From Musa acuminata AAA Group (taxonomy: Eukaryota; Streptophyta; Magnoliopsida; Zingiberales; Musaceae): 64,000 bases of DNA. How positions within the stretch are numbered: the stretch's first letter is position 1; the number at the start of each line of letters is the position of its first letter. The translations under genes and the position numbers were made by a program. The stretch is taken from positions 21,532,001-21,596,000 of the forward strand of contig NC_088339.1 of assembly GCF_036884655.1 (NCBI RefSeq), given 5' to 3'. Shown here piece by piece: positions 47,066 through 58,929 of the stretch. The notes beneath the pieces were generated by a model, which ran no database searches, was not told where the DNA came from, and saw only the letters and a list, made by a program, of their open reading frames with translations.

Positions 47066-49692
47066 AGTCGTATAGTAGAAAAAAAAAAAAGAAAAAAAAG
47101 AAAGAAAGACAAAGCTGGTAAGGAGAGAGATAGTATATGGGATTAAAATAATCGAAGAGAATAAAGATACTCTAAAAATTTTGATTTACATTTACATATA
47201 TGTTATATTTATATTACAATTTATAGCGACTTTACGTCAGATATTAACAAGTAGAAATAATGAAAGCAAAAACGTTGCGATATTTAGCAAACAATTAAAT
47301 ATATCATGAATTTTAGTTTATGGTGCTTATGATAGGCATCCTATTAAAAAATCTTCCAATTTTGTTTGCCATTATACTACATATAAACATTTTTCTCCCT
47401 TTTTTTCCCCAAAACCATCTTTTATATCAATGTTATGAGCATTACTTGAAATGTTAAGAAAGATGACGCTTGGACTTCAAATCACCTGTCTCAATACTTT
47501 TATAAATATGGTTTTCTACTTTGCCTTTAAGAAACACATTTATATATTGAGGATTTATAAAAATGAACTCTTGTTTTCGGTATTAATAATCAGAGATATT
47601 CTAACAGTTAGTACATAATTATCTAATTAAATAAAAACATAAACAAAAGATTTATCAAAATGTTAAACTCTTGTATTCAGTATCAAATTATCTTAATAGT
47701 TAGTGTATTATTTATATAGATATCTTAATCCTTAGATATCTTGCAAGATTCCAATCTCAAATCCTGTCTTCATAATTTATTCTTAAAAAAATTAACTTTA
47801 TCAGTTCTATCAAAATGGAGAGACAATATGAAAGTGAAGGAGCTAGCAAAAACTTTAATAACCTAAGCTCTGATTTTATGCACGGGTACGGGTAGTTGTT
47901 TCGAGTCTCTTCGTTATGCTCAAATATTAGTTCAGTTTTAATATTAAATATTATGAGCTAATGGATTTATAACTCCGATTTGATCCAAATAATTGATCAA
48001 ATTATTTAAGTTGGAGTCATCATATTATACTTCAGATCCTTATAAGTTAATTTTAATTTTTACCCACTTAAACAATCCAACCCGATTAAGGTGTTCCATT
48101 ACCTATTCCTATAATTATGAATTAGACAAGATTTGGTAAAATGTAGTAAGTTTTTTCTATTCGCAAGAACTCATACAAAATATAGTAAAATAATAATTAG
48201 AATTAAATATATTTTATAATAAAAGGACCAAATGTTCTTTTAAATTAAGATATAAATTGTACACCACAATTAAATTACATCATTATTAATGAAAATTTGA
48301 TCTTATGGGTACGACGAGTATTCCATGTCAACATCCTAATCTTTTTTGTACGATTTGCTATATGATGTAGGTGGAATTCACTTAGTTAATGAACACTCAA
48401 TATTGATTTGATCTGATTGTGATGAAATTTAACAAATAGATTTTTACTATGATATAAAAATCCTTAGTTTTTCTTCCCATGCCAATCCCCTTTAAGATTT
48501 GCCGTCAAAATAGATTTTTTTTTTTTATTTGTGCGTGAGTGTGAATGATTATTAAATAAGAGGCCTTCTAGATTATTTCCATGCCTTTTTTAGCCTTCCA
48601 TAAGTCTCCCCCCACATGGAGGAAACATATGAAAGAAAAAAATAAAAATAACATAAAACAAAATTCCATATTGACTCTTATAAAGTTAAAAGTATATTTG
48701 AAAAGGTCAAATGCACGCAAATTATCAAATACTAACAATTAACCATAGACGGGACAATTTAATTTCTGAAATCTAGAAGCATTACATTTGTAATTAGGTG
48801 TATTTCTAGGGATATGAATGTTATTTTCTATAGAAGCTTGGTATTTGCAGTCCTTTTGTTTTCTTGCTATTAACAACCTCTTAAAAATATAATTTATAAT
48901 TTATTATTGCTTCGAGAGAGTGACACCATAAGGTCCAATGAGATTGTCAAAGAAAGAAGAAAAAAAATATTTATGTTTGATTTAAAAACATAACAAATTT
49001 TTTAAAAATATAAATAGTAAAAATTTTGTGATGAAAAAGCTAATAAAGCATTAGTCATTATAGTAAAGTAGTAATAAAGGAAAACTCAATCCGTTTCTTC
49101 ACTCTAATATCTCGGTTGCATTTGGTCTCTCTCATATAATTGTTAGTGTGTGTATCATTGTACAATTATATATCAAACTCTAGTAAAATCGTGATCTCGA
49201 ATCCCACATTTATAATTTATCTTTTGTAAAATAAAAAAAATCAACTCAAACAAATCTATCAAAATAAAAGGACGAGACCAAATAGAATATCAAAATACTT
49301 AAAAAGTAACAGCAAACATTAGTAACTTAAGCTCTACCTATTCCTATAAATGTCAATTGGACAATCTCGATTTAGTGAATATGTATGTTTGTGGGTACAA
49401 ATTGTAGTAAGTGTCTCTTATTCCCAAGAACTCATGCAAATCATATGCCAAAGATATAGTAAAATAATAATTAGAATTAAATATATATCTTATAATCAAA
49501 ATAACCAAATATTCTTTTAAATTAAGAATATAATTTGTACACATACAGCCTATGTGGACATAAAGGGCTGAAAATTTTATCTTGTAGGTAGTACGAGCAT
49601 TCCATGTTTAATTTACTATATAATGTATGTGGAATTCATTTAGTTAGTCAACAGGCAATATTGATTTAATCTGATTGTGATGATATAAATAT

Positions 49693-49956
49693 TGTGTGTG
49701 TGTGTGTGAATATGAAAGATTATTAAATAGCAGATCTCTACAAAGCATTTTGTAACCTTTTATAAGCCTCCCCCACTTGGGGAAAGCATATGAAAGAAAA
49801 ACAAAAAATAGAAAAACAAAACTCCATATTGACTCCTATAAAGTTAAAAGGAGTATATTTGAAATGTAAAAAATGGAAGCAAATTATTAAATACTAATAA
49901 TTAACAAAAGCTTAAATTTGTAATTAGGTGTGTTTGTGGGGTGTGGGGGGGGGGGG
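49693..49956. repeat. (TG)8 and G12 simple repeats
   Basis: A TG run at 49693-49708 and a run of twelve G at 49945-49956, both inside copy 2 of the duplication upstream of the DUF300 gene. Likely length-variable. Confidence 0.85.
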
Positions 49957-50023
49957 ACATATATGACATTTCATGTGCATTAGGCATTACGGTAAAATAG
50001 TGGTAATGGAGACCCGATCCCTT

Positions 50024-50030
50024 TATATAG
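50024..50030 (+). promoter_or_regulatory. Candidate TATA box of the DUF300 gene
   Basis: CTTTATATAGAGG lies about 110 bp upstream of the leader-intron donor at 50134. A start near 50055 would give a leader exon of about 80 bp. It sits within the duplicated segment. Confidence 0.5.
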
Positions 50031-50133
50031 AGGACATTAGTTGTAAAATAGTGTGACAACGGAAACCCCAATCCCTTTAGCATTTGGTCTGTGTCTTCCT
50101 CTCACTGGAAGAAGCGAGATCCATCTATACGGG

Positions 50134-51930
50134 GTAAGTCCTCGTTGACTCTCTCCGATCTCTCTTTCTTTCTCTTCGTTTCTCCTCGGTCGTATCTTTC
50201 CGCCTGAGCGTCGCTTGTGTTGGATTTCTCAATCGGTTTCGTTTTAATGTTATCTCAGATCGATTCTTCTTCGATGTTGTGGACGATTGTGAATTGGATG
50301 ATCACTTTTATTCCATTATATCTGTCGAAACAATCATCAGTCCTTGAAAAGAATCGGTATCTTGAGAAAGTCTAGAATTCTCTAGTGCTGTGAGCTTGCT
50401 GCGCTGAGTTGAATTGGTACCCGTTAAGGAATCGATTCCACTTCAAAATTGCGTGAGGGAATCAATTGCTTGTGATTTTAAGAATCGGAATTATATTTCA
50501 AATCCATCATTTCGAGAGAGAGGTAATCGAATTGGCACGGATTAGGGCGTTATAGTCGGTGAAGCTGTCCAATCTTGCACTTGATCGGTGGCGCAGCTGC
50601 GTCGCATCCCCTTGGAGGAGAGCTTGTGGGTGGAGCACGGGCGGGCCCCTCCACTCGATGAGAGAAGCGCTGTAGGCGTGTGGCCGAGTGTACATCTCGG
50701 GAAGTGACTGACACTGGTGGTCGCCGCTCTTCAGAGGAGCCGGGACAGAGGGCCTCATCCGAGGCACATCGCACATTTGAGCGCACCCCATATCGTCCCA
50801 ACCTAGTTCCGCTTTGCCCATTGCTGCCGTGGGGGTCGACAGTAGAGTGAGTCCCCATTCATTAACAGCTTCGAGAACACAGAAAAAGCTGAGAGCTTTT
50901 TTGTTCTTTTACGGTCAGTATTATCTAAAAACATTTTCAGAGCTTAAAAGAAAACAGACATCTCCAAATTGCTGTGAGAAACAGAACAGATGTTGAAAAC
51001 TTGACCAATATTTGTTTTTTTATATTTTTTCCTGCTGCTGATTTCAAGACGCTGGGGGTATGGCTCTTGAAATCTCATTGATACTTGATGGTGAGGTTGC
51101 AAACCGCAGGCACCACAGTTTTCCTGAAGAAATTGTATATGCCAGTCAACATGGTGTGCACCGAGTTGAGAGTTGTTTGGGATGAGAGTTTACACAGTGT
51201 GGGCAAGTTATTTGATAATTGAATAAAGCATTATCCATGTCTGTGGTGGATGCAGACTTATATATAAGATCAAATCACATGTATGGTTCTTCTGACATTC
51301 TGGTTTGAGTTTGATTGCAACACAAATAGTGTGATAAAATTACCTTTTAACAAGAGGGATTTGGGCTATATGAGGAAGAAAAAGATGAAGACGAAGACTT
51401 GGTTGTAAACCATGTGAAAGAACACTCTTGTGTATGTTGGAATTATAGTGTGTTGTCGCAAATAGCTGCGATTCACATACAACCTCGAGTGCATAGCTTT
51501 CATCAATGCTCAGAAAAATGTTTATGAAATCTGTTGAAATAAATATAGTAGCTTTTAGCAGACATCGGTAAGAACTCATTTATTTGTACAGTCATTCATG
51601 CTCAGAAATGTTGAAAAACTATGAACTTATAATACCAATTTTTTCTGCAGTTATATGAGCTTATTTTGTTGGGAATTATCCTCCTTCTGGCACGTTTTCT
51701 GTTCAGTTCTTCACATCCCTTTTTGGTTGTTTTTGTTAGTTCTAGTTCTAGTTGGTAGGGTTCTACTTGTGGATATAATTCCAATTTGACATTGCTGTAG
51801 CTACTGCTACTACGTTATGATAGAACTCCATAAGTAATTAGTTGTTCGGCATTGCAAGAGTTGTGTTGCTTTTATCTTCTTGAAAGTAGCAGGCCTAAAT
51901 AATAATTTCCTGGTCGTGTTCTATCTCCAG
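50134..51930 (+). other. Intron in the 5' leader of the DUF300 gene, with a GC-rich island
   Basis: Donor GGG|GTAAGT at 50134 and acceptor TATCTCCAG ending at 51930, just before AAGCAATG at the first coding ATG. Between about 50560 and 50860 there is a 300-bp island much richer in G and C than its surroundings, open in two minus-strand frames, which I cannot identify. Confidence 0.65.
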
Positions 51931-51935
51931 AAGCA

Positions 51936-54900
51936 ATGTTTCCACAAATGGATCTGACGAAGATGGACCCTGGAACACTCACTTTACTAGGGGCAGCATG
52001 CTGTGTGATTCTGACCATGCATTTCACCATACAGTTACTATCGCAACATCTTTTCTATTGGAAAAATCCAAAGGAACAGAAGGCTATAATAGTTATTATC
52101 CTTATGGCTCCTTTGTATGCTATAGACTCCTTCGTTGGTTTGGTAGATATTCAGGGCAGCAAAGCCTTTTTCACTTTTCTGGACTCTATTAAGGAATGTT
52201 ATGAAGCTCTCGTAAGTCCCTATGCTTAAACCCAGAAATTTACTTTCATGTTCATTGTCATGGAATTTTTTTTTTCAGCAAAACTCATAACACAAGTTGT
52301 GGTCTTATTGCAGGTGATTGCCAAGTTCATGGCTTTGATGTATAGTTACTTGAACATTTCTCTCAGTAAGAACATTGTGCCAGACGAAATTAAAGGAAGG
52401 GAGATCCATCATTCTTTCCCTGTATCTCTTTTTCTGGTATGATTTATAAAAAAAACCATAATGTTATTTTATCACTATTCATGTATCAACATGTAACCCG
52501 AATTGTTTCCATACTAGTTGCTTTTTGCCTTACTGTTGGTTAAGGATTTCGATTCCAATGAAAGCAGTCACCAAAGAGGAAAGACTTTAATTTTCCTTGT
52601 ATAAAATTAAGAAATAGTTATTAAACAAGTTTCAGTAAAATATGTAGTTTGCAATGGATCAAATTGAGATACTGAAAAACCTGATTAAAACTGAGATGAA
52701 ATGTATTCTTACAGTACTTAAGCATGTTAGATACAAAGAGTGAACAACTGGGATGGAACTAATTATTACTGGCTACATCTAGGGGTGGTTATGACCAGTC
52801 TGCTACTTTAATGTAATAAGAACCTCCTGATCCTTAAAAAAACACAGAACCTCCTGATCTTTCTCTGAGATTATCTACTAATTCTGGTTGTGTTAGAAAA
52901 TTTTCTAGTATTGCAAAAATTTGCTAGTTAGAAAATTCGTATGTGGGGGAAAGGCTGCATAGTTGTCACCCTCTCAAGATACCTAACAGGAACTTTGTGC
53001 ACTATGCCTTCCCTAATTTAATGCTCAGTAACTGCATTGATTATTCTTTGAGGCAAAATAACTACATTGTTTATTGAATGGGTGCACTAGGCTTCGACTC
53101 TAATAATGCTTAGCAACTAAATTGATTTTTATTTAAGGCAAAATAACTATGTTTATCGATAAAAAGTGTCGACTGCACTGCTAGTGACAATTTTCTTGTT
53201 ATCCTTTCTGGCTTCAAATTTTACTTCATGACAACTGTATCTTGCATGCTGGAAGTATATGGTTTCAAATGCATACTCAATGAGAATAACTGTAAGCATC
53301 TGACTTGTGGTAATGGGACTGTTATGACAACTGCTTATTGTCTGTACCAGAATTATATTAAGTTTATGCTTTCGAAGCAACAAAATGGTTGACGTGCTTG
53401 TTTGGAAATGCAGCCTCACACTATCCGGTTAGAGCACCATACATTGATGCTTCTAAAGTACTGGACATGGCAATTTGTTGTAATTCGGCCTATCTGCTCC
53501 ATTCTAATGATTGCATTACAACTTCTTGGGCTGTACACCACTTGGATCAGCTGGACTTTCACCATCATACTGAACATTTCAGTTTCCATGGCATTGTATG
53601 CGTTGGTGATTTTCTACCATGTGTTTGCTAAGGAACTGGCACCACATAAGCCTCTAACGAAATTCATGTGCATTAAAGGAATAGTCTTTTTTTGCTTCTG
53701 GCAGGTACTTTTTTCTGTCATTCTTTTGTCTAGTCCTTTAATTTGATAGCTACGTCAGCATGCAGAACTTTGTTACTAAATAATGTGTGAATCATCTGAT
53801 TTATTCGGAAAACATCTGGTTTTCGTTTTTGGTTTACATTCTGGTTCCATATCATGGCTCTCATGGCATCTAAGGTTGATGTTCCTTAACTTTGTAAAGC
53901 TATAATATTGATCTCAACTATGGAATTAAATTTCGGCTGTATTGGTCAGTATGGACTGATATTAATTGGTCTGGTGACTTATCAGTACATGGACCAGATG
54001 ATTTTGTTTAGTTTAGTTTGAAACCAGGCTTACCATTCAATGATCTTACTATATCAAGCTTACCAGGTGGTTAGTAGACCGATAATGAAATGTACTACCC
54101 TATCTACCTGGTATTGCTACCGTTTATTCTTCTTCCTATTCTTCCTATCAGTCATAATTACAATTAAGTCTATTATTTATATTTGGTTCTGTTTATACAT
54201 ATTTTTCATATTTGAATATCACTATGTTTACTCATGTATGATATTTATTGTTATAGTTTATATTATGTCATTGGTCGTATTAATGTCATACTGTATTGAT
54301 GATCACATAATTAAACATTAAGTGTTTAAAATAATATTTAGTCATAATTCTGATTGTATGATTTTAAGTAATTTAAATTACTAATAAAATGTTCTGTGGT
54401 ATTTTTTAAATTATTGATGATAGTTCACGAATTACATATCATTGCACTCTAATAATAGTTCACATCATATTCAGTAAAAATATCGTCGATAAAGTACAGC
54501 AAATTTTGGTGAACTAGTGATGCAATTTAATTAAAATTTGTTTAGATAAATTAAGAATAACACAATGATAAATAACAACATGAATGAGAATATGATTAAA
54601 TACATAAATTGCTAATAAAGTAAATATAATTACTGGCACCCCTATTGGGCTTAAGTTGGATTCTCTATTTCAGTTTTGATCTCAGTGGATCCTAATTCCA
54701 GTTCTCATTTCTATTTTCAGTTTTATGATGAATCAAATGTTACATAATTATCATGTTTTAAGAGTAAAATTTTCCAATGTCAGCTTCTGGTGGTTGAAAA
54801 TTCCATCGTAGTAGTAAACATGGTTAGATACATCATATGTTTCTCGTTAATCCTTGTTAGAGACCTTTACGATATAGTGCCAGATTTTAGTGTTTCTTTA

Positions 54901-55155
54901 GCTATAGAGATGGCAATTTCACATCTCAATCTGGATTTGCTGCAGGGAGTTGCACTCGATGTGTTAGCTACGGCAGGAGTAATTCGATCACATCATTTCT
55001 GGCTGGATGTAGAGCATATCGAGGAAGCCATACAAAATGTCTTGGTGCTTTTGGAAATGGTGGTTTTCTCTGTCCTCCAGCAGTATGCGTATAATGTTGC
55101 TCCTTATACAGGAGTTGATGCAAGAAAGTCCATATCTGACAAGAAGAACGAGTAA
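51936..55155 (+). CDS. DUF300 / TMEM184-like membrane protein (LAZ1 / Ost-alpha family)
   Basis: Coding exons 51936-52211, 52314-52436, 53414-53704, 54946-55155, in frame across GT-AG introns: 299 aa from the ATG at 51936, or 295 aa from the second ATG at 51948, which gives the MDL start that I associate with the plant family. The family is related to the organic solute transporter alpha; the Arabidopsis LAZ1 members act at the tonoplast and plasma membrane in brassinosteroid signalling and hypersensitive cell death. Seen: about seven hydrophobic spans, FTIQLLSQHLFYWKNPKEQK, IILMAPLYAIDSFVGL, ALMYSYLNISLSKNIVPDEI, KGREIHHSFPVSLF, YWTWQFVVIRPICSILMIAL, FYHVFAKELAPHKPLTKFMC and SHHFWLDVEHIEEAIQNVLV. 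All family blocks are present and the protein looks intact. An intron lies in the 5' leader. Confidence 0.93.
53930..54120. repeat. Dispersed repeat block in DUF300 gene intron 3
   Basis: Contains GTATTGGTCAGTATGGACTG, GTACATGGACCAGATG and CTTACCATTCAATGATCTTA, the same vocabulary as the intronic blocks at 8030, 38030 and 40750. Non-coding, ends unresolved. Confidence 0.4.
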
Positions 55156-56689
55156 TGATGTTCCAAAAGCAAAGATACATAAGTCCCCATCTTATATTAT
55201 TTCGTTGCTTTTGTGCTTCGTTCCCATTTTGTCTTCTGGAAGTTGAGATTATAATATAACTCTTTTGAATAGAACAGATGTAGTATGTGCTCATATTTTG
55301 AACAAATATGTTGCAGATCCTTCTGTCGTTGCATCCTTTATTCACCCTTTCTTTCATGAAACTAAAAACAGGGAAGATAATAGATTTTTTTGGAGTTCAT
55401 AGGCTACATTTATGATAAAAACAGATGGAATGACATCCGATAAAAGATCATTATAGAAATAGATATAGACGTGAAATGACATCTTTATATTTCTTACATT
55501 CTCAATATAATTTGAGGATCAATTACCGATTTGAGTGAGTAATTTGCATATATGATTGAGGAAAATCTCTTCTTAAAATATTGTATGAATATGCATCATC
55601 TTAATGAATAAAATTATTTGTTTTCATAACAAGTTCTAAAAATTTTTATGGTATCAGAACTTTTTTTTACCTCCAATAAAATTTTTCCTTCCTAGTTGTT
55701 CAACGATAATAACTCCTCTCCTTCATTGATAAGGAACATTAGCGATTCTCCTCACCAGTGATAACTCCAGCCCCACCTTCTCCTTTCGTAATCTCCATCA
55801 TCAGTGTCCTCACAGACGACTTCCTCCTTAGCACCATCGTCCTCACCGGTGCCTCCTCCGACTCCTCCTCGGATAGCAACCCTTCCTTTTGATTGATGAT
55901 CAGATCTATAGCCAAGCTCGGTGATCAAATCTATAACCAAGGAAGAGAAACCACTCACGCAAGCTCTCCTTCGACGGACATCTCTGTAGCATCGCCAAAA
56001 CTACCTCTCACATCACAGTAGGTGATTTGCCCCTATCGCACATCTACAAACGAGGCGAGTGGCGAAGGCTCAGTCATCACTAGCAAAGACCTCTCCTTCA
56101 CTGGTTCAAGTCCTTCCTCTGATCCCTTCCAACAAATCAGATCAAATCTCTACTGTCTATCGACTGTCATGTCATCAATTGGTTATGAACTTTACATCAT
56201 ATTCTCTTTTTCTCATCTGGTGTCCCAATTATTGTTACCCCATGAAATAATAGTTTATCTCAACATATAAGACATATCAATAATAGTTTACATCATACAA
56301 TAACTCTAATCCCCTTCAAATTATTTAATAACTATACATGTTAGTAATCATAATTCTCTAATCTCTTATTTAAATATAATCTATTGTGCTATATGAACGA
56401 TTTTCTCAATTGTCCAATATAAAAGATCCAAATATCAAGAGAACCCAGCCTAACAATAAATCCTAATTATAGGTTATGACTATGATATGATTGTCTTATT
56501 CTATAAATAATTCAAGTCTCAATTGCTAGATCCATAGCATTACTAATCTCTTCATACAGTACTATAGCAGAAGCATGGTTAAAGTTACAAACTATCATCG
56601 TCAATTGTTCTCGCATTCGCATGCTAAATCTTTTATCTATTCAGATAAAAATAATATAAAAGAGAAGTACTATTGTCGATGACTTAGCT

Positions 56690-57190
56690 TTAATAGGTTA
56701 TCCCTTGAGTGATAAAGAAGTCATTGTCCATATTTTTAATAGCCTAGGAGACGAATATAAGAAACTGATAATAATAGCTTGAGCACGAGAATCACCAATA
56801 TCATTTGACGAATTATATGATAGGTTAATTGATTATAAAACATATCTAAAATGAGAAGAAAAGATGATAGGACCAACAATCACATCTTAATTCAATCAAA
56901 AATCCAAAAAAAACATCAATCGAAGTAATATGAGCTTCAACAAAGGATCGAACAATATGCCTCTGTAATACATAGTCATCATCCTTTATCATACTATCAA
57001 CCCCACAACCATGGTGACAACTTTAATATAGACAATTCAAAAAATAACTTCAACTATAACTATTAATAGTTTTGACATCCCAACACCAACAATGAACATA
57101 AAGTCATCTACCAGCTCTATGATAAAATTGGACACATAGTAAAAGTTTGTTGGTCGACTCAAGCTTACTACTACATCCAATTGGCCTCAA
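56690..57190 (+). pseudogene. Copia gag remnant with zinc knuckle
   Basis: Translation shows the UBN2-type gag (NSLGDEYKKLIIIA, then PISFDELYDRLIDYKTYLK) and farther on YDKIGHIVKVCW, which is the C-x2-C-x4-H-x4-C knuckle with the first cysteines lost. This is followed by the Ser/Gln-rich stretch usual in copia gag. The frame is broken. Confidence 0.75.
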
Positions 57191-57193
57191 GTA

Positions 57194-58385
57194 TGTTGGG
57201 AAACCCGGGAGAGTATTACATGCGTAGTGAAAAAATAAAATAGAAATCAATATCCCAAAAAATAGATTTATATCAAATCGTGTGCGACGATTGGAAGTGA
57301 AAAACTTCTCAAATTCGAAAACTACGTAAGACATGAGAAAATCTCACATAAGGGAACTCGTATATCCATGATCTACAGATTCTAGTCCATGGATGAAGGA
57401 GATATCGTGTTCTCATCTCTAGTAGTGATACACATAATGGATAAAGTAATGACACACCTTCTCTCGTGATGCATTCTTTCCTCGCTTTCGTGCACCACTA
57501 CCAACACGACAAGGGGGAAGGAGTAGGGGGAGGAGTTAAGGAGGTGGTGGCTAAGGGGTCCAGCTTTATAACCCTTTTAGTCCCACATCCCTTTTTATAG
57601 AGAGGTCATATTGCAAACCCTAATGGATCCTGCCCCATTGGGTATTGGATCTCTATCCAATTTTCCTAGTATATTAGATACTAGATCTCTATTCAATTAT
57701 CTATAACTTAATGGAAATTGAATCTTTATCCAATTATCTACTCGAAACTTTTATTAAGTCTCACCCAATAGATCGAATAAAATAGGAGCTTATTAGATAT
57801 CATATATATAATCTTCTATTCATCGCGTCATTCATCATATGTGTGACCCTCTCGGCCCACTACTGAGCTGGTCATGAGTTACACTTGTCAGAACTCCTTC
57901 TAATTCAATGAATTATCATCTTGTGATAATTCACTCAATTCATCGACTTTGGATATACTAGGCCACTACGTCATAGTCCTCAAACGTTACAGAGGGATCT
58001 AATCCATTGGACCTATTTATCCTCAATTATCATGTATTTATAATCCCTCATTCATCTAATATCACAAAGACCATATATCGGGTATGGTGCTGTTAGGCCC
58101 ATACTAAATCTATTCAAGTCTTGCTTTAATCGAAAGAGATTTACTTGAGCAAGAACACACAAGATATTTCTCTCATAACACTGAGAGTAGATGATCCTCT
58201 ATCGACACTTAATTGCTCTCGTAAGGTTGGCTATCACCCTCGATGACCGGTTGTGTTAGATTTAAAACCTTCAAACTTATAAGTTCGATATCAAAGAGTG
58301 GACTACTCATACAACATCCTTGGTATCTCAAGTTTAAGGGTCAGATGCATAACTAAGATCACGAAATCGCTACATCAATACATCA
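57194..58385. mobile_element. Probable solo LTR or other non-coding insert within the copia element
   Basis: From TGTTGGGAAACCCGGGAG at 57194 the copia reading stops. About 1.2 kb of unrelated non-coding DNA follows, containing a C/T- and G-rich stretch near 57470-57600 with CTTTATAACCC and CCCTTTTTATAGAG. Copia-like coding traces resume after about 58390. The TG start and length suit a solo LTR; target duplication not found. Confidence 0.45.
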
Positions 58386-58485
58386 ACTAGCAATTCTCCT
58401 CTAGACCTGACTCTCTTTTCACTCTAGTTCAGCAGCACCTCACCCTCTCTACAACTAGTCTATCTACTTCTCCACTAACTCACAC

Positions 58486-58655
58486 TGCAATGTTCGATGA
58501 AGCAACAATCTCATCACCACAAATGATATCTTTGTCCTCTCCTTGGCCTAGTGACATTGAAGTGTATCATTGTAATGTTCGATGAAGTAACACTCTCATC
58601 ACCACAAATGATATCTTTGTCCTCTTCTTGGCCAAGTGACATTGAAGTGTATTAA
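58486..58655. repeat. 85-bp tandem duplication in the copia remnant
   Basis: TGCAATGTTCGATGAAGCAA (58486) and TGTAATGTTCGATGAAGTAA (58571) begin two adjacent 85-bp units, both containing CATCACCACAAATGATATCT and GTGACATTGAAGTGTAT. The few differences show an old but local duplication. Confidence 0.9.
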
Positions 58656-58929
58656 CCAGATTAGGTACGTGTCAGTAACTCCACCAATTCTCATACCTCT
58701 AACATGACCCAATAATACCATCAAGCTTAAATATTACATGACTACATGCTCCAAAAATGAAATCTTCTCAATCCTTGAACTTCATGCTACCATAAGCTCT
58801 CCACATAAACTTATTGAACCCATAACCATCACCCAACCCTAAAACTCTCCACATTGGCATAAAGCCATATGTGAAGAATATAAATGCCCTGCTCCATAAT
58901 ACTACATGAACCCTTGTACTATTTCATTA

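Larger units (their letters stand above)
47750..50100. repeat. Diverged tandem duplication reaching the DUF300 promoter
   Basis: Copy 1 (about 47750-49125) and copy 2 (about 49190-50100) share a series of collinear blocks: AATAATAATTAGAATTAAAT (48189, 49453), TTCTTTTAAATTAAGA, TGTGGAATTCA/GGTGGAATTCA, CTGATTGTGATGA, AAAGATTATTAAAT, CATATTGACTCYTATAAAGT-type block, and GCATTTGGTCT. Copy 1 carries an extra stretch of about 200 bp (47880-48100). Copy 2 ends right at the leader exon of the DUF300 gene. Confidence 0.7.

Noticed and set aside
54790..54945. N-terminal extension of the last DUF300 exon
   Set aside because: This is intron 3 read through in frame; the acceptor CTGCAG at 54945 gives the conserved FCFWQ-GVALDVL junction.
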